DNA of 64,000 nucleotides from Yinghuangia sp051388915 (GTDB taxonomy: Bacteria; Actinomycetota; Actinomycetes; Streptomycetales; Streptomycetaceae). Location: the NCBI RefSeq assembly GCF_051388915.1, contig NZ_JBPKBH010000002.1, positions 434,001-498,000 on the forward strand. Direction: 5' to 3'. A program made the position numbers and the translations under genes. The notes beneath the pieces were generated by a model that saw only the letters and a program-made list of their open reading frames with translations, had not been told where the DNA came from and did no database searches. Shown here one piece after another: positions 58,771 to 64,000 of the stretch; within the stretch, counting starts at the first letter, position 1; the number at the start of each line of letters is the position of its first letter.

Positions 58771-60186
58771 ATGGGGATCAAGGGCTACGACGTCTCCGAC
58801 TACCAGCAGGCGATACCCGACGACGCGCAGTTCGTGTTCATCAAGGTCACCGAGGGCCGCGGCCACGTGCAGGACAACTGGCGCGCGAAGGTCGGCGAGG
58901 CCCGCGCCCAGGGCTGCGTGGTCGGCTACTACCACTTCGGACGCAGCGACGTACCGCCCGCCGAGGAGTTCGCGAACTTCCGGCGCGAGGTCGGCAAGGA
59001 GCTGCGGGCCGGGGAACTGCTGGCGTACGACTTCGAGCCGTACAACCAGAACGTCTCGGACGCCACGGCCACGGCCCGCAAGAACGAGTTCATCCGGCTC
59101 ATGAAGGCCGCGTTCCCGAACCACCGGTGCGGCATGTACACCAACGTCGACTGGTGGAAGCGGACCGACGACAACCACGGCGACTTCCTCTGGATCGCCG
59201 ACTACGTCGCCCAGGGGCAGCCGCGGATCCGCGCCCGGTGGATGTTCCACCAGTTCAGCGAGCACCCCATCGACACCAACTGGTACGCGGGCACCGCCGC
59301 GGAGCTGCGCGCCTACGCCGGAGGCGCGACCGGCACCACCGCGGCGGCCGGGGGCGGCACCGTCCTGCTCCCGGTCAACGGCTACCTCGCCGCGGCGGGG
59401 TGGCAGGCCGGCGACGGCGAGCGCGTCACGTACGGCAAGCTCATGAACGTCCGCACCCGGCGCATGCTCCAGGCCGCCGAAGCGGTCCTCGGCCGCAGGT
59501 TCCGGGTCACGCAGGGCAGTTTCAGCACCGGCGTCAGCGCGAGCGCGGGCACCCACGACGGCGGCGGCGTCCTCGACCTGGTCCCCGTCGGCTACGACGA
59601 GGTCAAGGCCCTGCGCCGGGCGGGCTTCGCGGCGTGGAACCGGCTGAAGGGGGACGGGTTCCCCGACGAACACATCCACGCCGTCGCGGTCGGAGACCCG
59701 ACCATGTCGCCGTCCGCGAAGGACCAGGTCGACGCGTTCTTCCGGGGCCGCAACGCGCTGCGCGGCCAGGGGCCGGACAACTTCCGGCTCCGCGAGGCCG
59801 ACCGCGTCGTCACCGGCATCCACCCCGACGAACCACCGCCCGCCGCACCGACGCCCGAGGAAGACGCCGAAATGTTCGCACCGTACGAGTTCACCCCCGG
59901 CGCCACCACCATCCCCCTCGAACCGGCCAACGGCGGGGCGATGAAGTGGGGCAACCTCTACTTCGCCTTCAAGGTCGCCGAGGGCGACAACACCGACAAG
60001 CCCGTCGCCGGGATCCGCATCGAGCTCCAGGACGACGCGGGCCGCTGGTCGCTCTGGAAGGGCAACTTCGAGCAGACCGTGGACAGTCCGCGCTGGGTGG
60101 CGGTCCTTCCGGACGGCTACGCGGCACTGCGCTTCTACACGAACGTCCGCTGCCACGGCTACGTCACCGGCAAGTCCAACGCCTGA
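58771..60186 (+). CDS. GH25-type lysozyme with C-terminal domains, no signal peptide
   Basis: Protein of 471 residues. Residues 1-195 form a glycoside hydrolase 25 (N-acetylmuramidase) domain with DVSDYQ at 7-12 and the catalytic pair in YDFEPY (Asp87, Glu89). Residues about 215-345 look like a peptidase-like domain: VSASAGTHDGGGVLDLVPVG is reminiscent of D-Ala-D-Ala carboxypeptidase-like modules. Residues about 365-471 form a beta-rich, perhaps binding, domain. Signal peptide and membrane segments are absent, as in phage endolysins and contractile-injection effectors. GGAGGGGGAAGG upstream of ATG 58771 is a strong ribosome binding site. No phage or injection-system genes are adjacent. Confidence 0.82.
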   Translation: MGIKGYDVSDYQQAIPDDAQFVFIKVTEGRGHVQDNWRAKVGEARAQGCVVGYYHFGRSDVPPAEEFANFRREVGKELRAGELLAYDFEPYNQNVSDATATARKNEFIRLMKAAFPNHRCGMYTNVDWWKRTDDNHGDFLWIADYVAQGQPRIRARWMFHQFSEHPIDTNWYAGTAAELRAYAGGATGTTAAAGGGTVLLPVNGYLAAAGWQAGDGERVTYGKLMNVRTRRMLQAAEAVLGRRFRVTQGSFSTGVSASAGTHDGGGVLDLVPVGYDEVKALRRAGFAAWNRLKGDGFPDEHIHAVAVGDPTMSPSAKDQVDAFFRGRNALRGQGPDNFRLREADRVVTGIHPDEPPPAAPTPEEDAEMFAPYEFTPGATTIPLEPANGGAMKWGNLYFAFKVAEGDNTDKPVAGIRIELQDDAGRWSLWKGNFEQTVDSPRWVAVLPDGYAALRFYTNVRCHGYVTGKSNA

Positions 60187-60205
60187 TCCGCACGGCGGCC
60201 CGTCG

Positions 60206-60274
60206 CCCGGCCGGTGCCCTGAACTCTCCGCAGCGAACGCGTGTTCGCACAGAGACTGACGGCACCCGGCCGGG
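60206..60274 (+). terminator. Imperfect long stem after the GH25 gene
   Basis: CCCGGCCGGTGCC (60206-60218) can pair with GGCACCCGGCCGGG (60261-60274) apart from one bulged C. A smaller GCGAAC-N4-GTTCGC hairpin (60233-60248) sits in the loop. It begins 20 bp after the stop. Confidence 0.45.
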
Positions 60275-60313
60275 CGCGGGCGCCGTCGTGTCACCAGGCG
60301 AACGCCTCGGGGG

Positions 60314-60363
60314 NNNNNNNNNNNNNNNNNNNNNNNNNNNNNNNNNNNNNNNNNNNNNNNNNN
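60314..60363. other. Assembly gap of 50 N with duplicated flanks
   Basis: Fifty N separate two nearly identical flanks. GGCGCGGGCGCCGTCGTGTC followed by AC[C/A]AGGCGAACGCCTCG occurs on both sides of the gap. The contigs probably overlap and the gap is artificial. Confidence 0.85.
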
Positions 60364-60381
60364 GGCGCGGGCGCCGTCGTG

Positions 60382-61380
60382 TCACAAGGCGAACGCCTCG
60401 TGGGCCGGGCCCGGCCCCGGGAAGATGGCGTCGAGTTCGGCCAACAGGTCGTCGGACAGGTCGAGTTCCACGGCCCGCAGGGCCGAGTCGAGGTGCGCGC
60501 GGGTGCGCGGCCCGACGATCGGCGCGGTGACGCCGGGACGCGTGAGCAGCCAGGCGAGGGCGACTTCCCCGGGGTCGAGGCCGTGCTTCGCGGTCAGCTC
60601 CTCATACGCCTGGACGCGTGCCCGCGTCGCGGGATCCGCCAGGCCCTCGGCGGAACGTCCGCTCACCGAACGGGATCCGTCGCCCTCGCGTTCCTTGCGC
60701 AGCGCGCCGCCGAGCAGCCCGCCGCGCAGCGGGGACCAGGGGATGACGCCGAGCCCGTAGTCGACCGCGGCCGGGATGACCTCCATCTCGGCGCGGCGCT
60801 CCGCGAGGTTGTAGAGGCACTGTTCGCTGACGAGGCCGACCCGCCCGGTACGCGCGGCGGTCTCGTTGGCCTGGGCGATCTTGTAGCCGGGGAAGTTCGA
60901 CGACCCGGCGTAGAGCACCTTGCCCTGCGTGATGAGGACGTCCAGTGCCTGCCAGATCTCCTCGAACGGGGTGGCGCGGTCGATGTGGTGGAACTGGTAG
61001 ATGTCGATGCGGTCGGTGCCGAGCCTGCGCAGGCTCTCCTCCACCGAGCGGCGGATGTTGACCGCGGAGAGCCGGTCGTGGTTGGGCCAGGGCGGGCCGC
61101 CGCCGACGGCCATGTTGCCGTAGACCTTGGTGGCCAGCACGACCCTGTCGCGACGCCCGGCGCCCCCGGCGAACCACGAGCCGACGATCGACTCGGTGCG
61201 GCCCTTGTGCTCGGTGCCGCCGTAGACGTTGGCGGTGTCGAAGAGGTTCACGCCCGCGTCGAGGGCGGCGTCCATGAGGGCGTGGCTGTCCGCCTCGCCG
61301 GTGAGCGCGCCGAAGTTCATCGTGCCGAGGACGAGGCGCCCGACGCGGAGACCGGTGCGTCCGAGTTGCGTGTAGTCCAT
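60382..61380 (-). CDS. Aldo/keto reductase
   Basis: NADPH-dependent aldo/keto reductase of 332 residues with a TIM-barrel fold. It starts MDYTQLGRTGLRVGRLVLGT. The catalytic tetrad is Asp48 (LFDTANVYG), Tyr53, Lys85 (ATKVYGN) and the His in IYQFHHIDR. The cofactor-binding end has PIVGPRTRAHLDSAL. It belongs to the large AKR group of actinobacterial reductases that act on sugars, aldehydes or quinones; the substrate is unknown. The ATG at 61380 begins the family N-terminus, but its upstream region runs into a run of N 19 bases later, so promoter and operon status cannot be judged. The stop lies just beside the other gap. Confidence 0.88.
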   Translation of the reverse strand: MDYTQLGRTGLRVGRLVLGTMNFGALTGEADSHALMDAALDAGVNLFDTANVYGGTEHKGRTESIVGSWFAGGAGRRDRVVLATKVYGNMAVGGGPPWPNHDRLSAVNIRRSVEESLRRLGTDRIDIYQFHHIDRATPFEEIWQALDVLITQGKVLYAGSSNFPGYKIAQANETAARTGRVGLVSEQCLYNLAERRAEMEVIPAAVDYGLGVIPWSPLRGGLLGGALRKEREGDGSRSVSGRSAEGLADPATRARVQAYEELTAKHGLDPGEVALAWLLTRPGVTAPIVGPRTRAHLDSALRAVELDLSDDLLAELDAIFPGPGPAHEAFAL

Positions 61381-61399
61381 GGCCCCACCCAACGCCGCG

Positions 61400-61533
61400 N
61401 NNNNNNNNNNNNNNNNNNNNNNNNNNNNNNNNNNNNNNNNNNNNNNNNNNNNNNNNNNNNNNNNNNNNNNNNNNNNNNNNNNNNNNNNNNNNNNNNNNNN
61501 NNNNNNNNNNNNNNNNNNNNNNNNNNNNNNNNN
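61400..61533. other. Assembly gap of 134 N
   Basis: One hundred and thirty-four N between the aldo/keto reductase start and the end of the small secreted protein gene. No flank duplication is obvious. Regulatory sequence of the reductase is missing here. Confidence 0.95.
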
Positions 61534-61572
61534 CGGAGCGGGCACCCTCGGCCGGATCGCCGGAGCGCACCG

Positions 61573-61899
61573 CTACTTCTTCCAGCGGCCGTCCTGGAGC
61601 AGCTTCCACGCCCTGTTGCAGCTCTCGGTGCGGCACTTCATCAGGTAGCCCAGCTTGTCGCCGTAGTGTTCGCCGGGGAAGCGCTGGCGGATCCCGGCCT
61701 TTCGGCACCGGGAGATGAAGTTGTTGGCGACTTCGCCGAGGTTGTCGCGGGCGTCGCAGGCGCCGCGGGCCAGGTCGGGGGCGCTTGCGGACGCCGCCGG
61801 GACGCCCGGTGCCGCGGCACCGGCCACCGCGGACGCACCGGCGAGCGCGCCCAGCGTGAGAGTCGCGGCGACCAGGCCGCGGACGAGGTGCGCGCGCAT
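61573..61899 (-). CDS. Small secreted cysteine-containing protein
   Basis: Hypothetical secreted protein of 108 residues. A signal peptide with a hydrophobic core LVAATLTLGALAGASAVAGAAA probably ends near residue 29. The mature part of about 75 residues holds four cysteines (48, 65, 89, 94), two likely disulfides, and a basic C-terminus GRWKK. No family is recognised. The ATG is two bases after the TGA of the lectin gene, so it is translationally coupled to it and the two proteins are probably made together. A secreted effector, inhibitor or lectin partner are all open options. Confidence 0.65.
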   Translation of the reverse strand: MRAHLVRGLVAATLTLGALAGASAVAGAAAPGVPAASASAPDLARGACDARDNLGEVANNFISRCRKAGIRQRFPGEHYGDKLGYLMKCRTESCNRAWKLLQDGRWKK

Positions 61900-61901
61900 G
61901 C

Positions 61902-62369
61902 TCAGCAGCTCACGAACTTGCCGTAGGCGATCCACACTTCGCCCTTGCCGTTGAGGCTGATGTTGCCGGTCTTGTGCAGGCCGGTGTACTTGCCCTGGTA
62001 GTGCCGGAGTTCGCCGAACTGCGACTCCAGGGTCATGGACGGCGAGTCGAGCGCCCAGTCTCCGGAGTACTCGGCCCACACGCCGTCGATGCCGTCCGTG
62101 TCGCTCGCCCAGCAGGCACGGCCGCCTTGGTACAGCACCAGGTTGCCGTCGTACTGCATCTCCAGGCGGTAGTTCCCGTTGGTGAGGCACCGGCCGGGCA
62201 GCAACTTGTCGGTGAACGACGAGCCGATGCCGCGGCAGTCGCTGCGGGTCGCCGAGTCCGCCGCGGCGCCGGCCGCGGGTGCGCTGCCCGAGGCGGCGCC
62301 GGTCGTGGCGGTGACCGCGGCGAGCACGCCGGCCATCAGGAGCACGCGGGCACGCGAGAATTTCCTCAT
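61902..62369 (-). CDS. Secreted bulb-type mannose-binding lectin domain protein
   Basis: Secreted protein of 155 residues. A signal peptide covers about residues 1-36 (basic start MRKFSRARVL, Ala-rich end). The mature protein is a B-lectin (monocot mannose-binding, GNA-like) domain with the sugar-site motif QYDGNLVLY at 72-80 and a degenerate second site around SMTLESQFGELRHYQGKY. Four cysteines (45, 61, 86, 155) include one that is the very last residue. Bacterial proteins of this type include lectin-like bacteriocins and surface adhesins. It leads a two-gene unit with the small cysteine-rich protein. The start is the ATG at 62369; GGGGA lies upstream. Confidence 0.75.
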   Translation of the reverse strand: MRKFSRARVLLMAGVLAAVTATTGAASGSAPAAGAAADSATRSDCRGIGSSFTDKLLPGRCLTNGNYRLEMQYDGNLVLYQGGRACWASDTDGIDGVWAEYSGDWALDSPSMTLESQFGELRHYQGKYTGLHKTGNISLNGKGEVWIAYGKFVSC

Positions 62370-62605
62370 GCGGGGACAGCCCTTCGTAACGGTACGAACG
62401 CGAACAGGCACTGAACGTAGCAGCGCCCATTCTGGCAATGCACCGGTTGGTTGCCGGGTTCGTCGGTACGTGTGAAGTCTGTTCAGCCGTCCGCCGGTCG
62501 TGACGAGTGCGGCACTTTTCGGGTCACGGCGGCCGTGACGGACGGGCGTCGCGGCCGGCGTCACGGCGGGCGTGTTCCGAGGCGCCCGCGCCGGCGGCCG
62601 TACGC

Positions 62606-63322
62606 TCAGGAAACCGGCGTACCGGCGGCCACGGCCATGCGGGCGACCAGCGCGCGGACCTCGTCGCGGATGTCCTCCTCGGTACGGTCCCCGAGCCCGG
62701 CGGCCGGCATCAGGAACGGCGCGAAGAGCCCCCAGCCGAGCACTGCCAGGACCGCGGTCGCGGCGACCACGCGCGGGTCGAACCCGTCCGCGTGGGGGGT
62801 TTCCGACGCACCCGGCACGTCCGTCATTCCCGGCGCTCGCGTCCCCGGCACTTCCGCCGCCTCGGCCGCGGCCCGCTGCCGGGCCCACTCCTCCTCGACG
62901 AGTTCGCGTACGCGCGTCACCGCGGGCGTCTCGTCGGTGAAGACCTGAGAGGTGTCGCTGTCGAGGATGGCCCACGCCAGCATCCGCGCGTACGCGCGCG
63001 GGTTGCGGCCCAGCTGGCCGAGGGCGTCGTCCAGGTCGTCCGCACCCGCCACCACCTCGGCACCACGCCCTGAGGAGCGGCGGAACACTTCTGCGAGGAT
63101 CGCTTCCTTGGTGCCGTAGTAGTGGTGGATCAGGCCGTAGTTGACGCCCGCCTTGCGGGCGATCTCGCGCAACGAGACCGAGGCCGGGCTGCGCTCGTGG
63201 AACAGTTCGGTCGCGGCGTCGAGGATCTTCGCGGCGGCGGCCTGGGCGTCGTTCGCGCGGGGCCGGGAGGCAGCCGCCCCGCCGGCGGGGGGCGGGGTCG
63301 GCTCGGGCGTGCGGTTGTCCAT
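62606..63322 (-). CDS. TetR-family transcriptional regulator
   Basis: TetR/AcrR regulator of 238 residues. A Pro/Ala-rich lead (1-28) precedes the DNA-binding domain: AAAAKILDAATELFHERSPAS, then LREIARKAGVNYGLIHHYYGTKEAIL at about 50-76. The C-terminal ligand domain contains an inserted Pro/Ala/Gly-rich loop (PGTRAPGMTDVPGASETP). The start at ATG 63322 lacks a ribosome binding site, and an internal start closer to the HTH is possible. It lies 115 bp after the amidohydrolase gene on the same strand and may regulate it. No clear operator was found. Confidence 0.85.
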   Translation of the reverse strand: MDNRTPEPTPPPAGGAAASRPRANDAQAAAAKILDAATELFHERSPASVSLREIARKAGVNYGLIHHYYGTKEAILAEVFRRSSGRGAEVVAGADDLDDALGQLGRNPRAYARMLAWAILDSDTSQVFTDETPAVTRVRELVEEEWARQRAAAEAAEVPGTRAPGMTDVPGASETPHADGFDPRVVAATAVLAVLGWGLFAPFLMPAAGLGDRTEEDIRDEVRALVARMAVAAGTPVS

Positions 63323-63437
63323 ACGGAGAAGTCTGGCGGATCCACGGCCCTCCCCCACAGCGGGCCCGCACAGGTGGCCGGCGTCACGCGCACGGCACCT
63401 GGCACCCGACGTCCGCGCGGTGCGCCCGGGTCGGGCG

Positions 63438-64000
63438 TCACGCGTCCGGCGGGAGCCCGAGCATGTCGAGTGCGTTGCCTCGCGCGATCCGGTGCAGTTC
63501 CTCCGGCGTGACCATTCCGGCCATCCTCTCCAGGATCTCGCGGGTGCGCGGCCAGGTGCTGTCCTGGTGCGGGTAGTCGGTCTCGAACGTGATGCGCTCG
63601 ATGCCGACCGCCTCGCGCGAGAGCACACCGAAGTCGTCCTCGAAGAAGCAGCCGAACACGCGGCCCGCGGCGTAGCTGCTGGGCGGCTCGGTGATCACGG
63701 GGTCGAGCCCGGCCCAGGCGCTGCTGTGCCGAAAGATGTTGTCGACGCGCTCCATGACGAACGGCATCCAGCCGATCTGGCCCTCGGAGTACGCGATGCG
63801 CAGCCGCGGGAAGCGCGCCAGCACCCCGGACATGAGCCAGTCCACCAGCGAGTACTGCGCGTTGGCGAACGTGAGTGCCATGCGCACGCCCTCCGGCGCG
63901 TCCGGCGAGGTGACCGGCATGCGCGAGCTGGAGCCGATGTGCATGCACACCACGGTCCCGGTCTCGTCGCAGGCCGCGAAGAACGGGTCCCAGTGGCGGT
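63438..64000 (-). CDS. Amidohydrolase family 2 protein, N-terminus beyond the window
   Basis: C-terminal 187 residues of an amidohydrolase_2 (ACMSD-like) metal-dependent hydrolase or decarboxylase. VVCMHIGSSSRMP carries a metal-binding His, FPRLRIAYSEGQIGWMPFVMER is the typical following segment, and ITFETDYPHQDSTWP contains the conserved metal-binding Asp. Members include aromatic acid decarboxylases (gamma-resorcylate, o-pyrocatechuate) and lactonases. The frame runs to the last base of the window, so the start is missing. The TetR gene downstream on the same strand may be its regulator. It could relate to the aromatic degradation genes at 47-58 kb but is 5 kb away. Confidence 0.85.
   Translation of the reverse strand, partial: RHWDPFFAACDETGTVVCMHIGSSSRMPVTSPDAPEGVRMALTFANAQYSLVDWLMSGVLARFPRLRIAYSEGQIGWMPFVMERVDNIFRHSSAWAGLDPVITEPPSSYAAGRVFGCFFEDDFGVLSREAVGIERITFETDYPHQDSTWPRTREILERMAGMVTPEELHRIARGNALDMLGLPPDA

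Noticed and set aside
58771..60186. Prophage region
   Set aside because: No integrase, portal, capsid or tail genes flank the lysozyme-like gene.
1..64000. tRNA or rRNA genes
   Set aside because: No cloverleaf with T-loop GTTCGAATC-type sequence and no rRNA-like conserved stretches were found by reading both strands; a covariance search could still find something missed.

Overview
The window is a 64 kb stretch of very GC-rich DNA (roughly 70-75% G+C by eye, third codon positions almost always G or C) from an actinobacterium, most likely a Streptomyces relative (Streptomycetaceae in the broad sense). Supporting this are DUF5709-, DUF6479- and DUF6296-like small proteins, a HicB/DUF4097 pair, a SpoIIE-type PP2C phosphatase with GAF and anti-sigma kinase domains, LAL-type LuxR and PaaX regulators, and GTG/TTG starts with GGAGG ribosome binding sites. 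Two runs of N (60314-60363 and 61400-61533) show that it comes from a scaffolded draft assembly. No rRNA, tRNA, CRISPR array, transposase or replication origin was seen.

Layout. 0-7 kb: metallo-hydrolase (cut by the window edge), HSD10-like dehydrogenase, crotonase, animal-type transketolase, DJ-1/PfpI protein and VOC protein. 7-13 kb: SRPBCC protein, small CX5R phosphatase, a run of small family-of-unknown-function proteins ending in a YbdK-type ligase, then a TetR gene divergent from a monooxygenase-like protein and a saccharopine-dehydrogenase-like protein. 13-17 kb: drug exporter and divergent ATP-dependent DNA ligase and LigD-type polymerase genes. 17-26 kb: a 126-bp tandem array, a 993-aa LuxR regulator, a zinc alcohol dehydrogenase, a TetR remnant, the SpoIIE-type phosphatase and a DUF2071 protein. 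26-36 kb: HelD-like helicase, thioesterase, SnoaL-like protein, membrane phosphatase, a coupled PEP-utilising protein/membrane protein pair and a winged-helix protein. 36-47 kb: TPM-like membrane protein, a HicB/DUF4097 module with striking operator clusters, an L,D-transpeptidase behind a possible riboswitch leader, a flavin monooxygenase, and a fatty acyl-AMP ligase with an MFS exporter.

47-58 kb holds the best metabolic story: an eight-gene minus-strand operon reading CoA ligase, thioesterase, salicylyl-CoA 5-hydroxylase-like flavoprotein, nitrilase, gentisate 1,2-dioxygenase, FAH-family hydrolase, maleate-isomerase-like protein and PaaX repressor, with a divergent carboxylesterase. It fits salicylate degradation through salicylyl-CoA, gentisyl-CoA and gentisate. 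Two parts are unusual: the nitrilase, translationally coupled to the dioxygenase, and a lower branch with no thiol-dependent maleylpyruvate isomerase, which could run through maleate to fumarate. 58-64 kb: a GH25 lysozyme-like protein without signal peptide, an aldo/keto reductase, a secreted lectin paired with a small cysteine-rich secreted protein, a TetR regulator and an amidohydrolase cut by the window end.

A second theme is the number of short perfect or near-perfect tandem arrays (periods 7, 9, 12, 13, 15, 16, 20, 39, about 75 and 126 bp), mostly between genes, some overlapping stop codons and two lying inside coding sequence (GDP and AHDPS peptide repeats).
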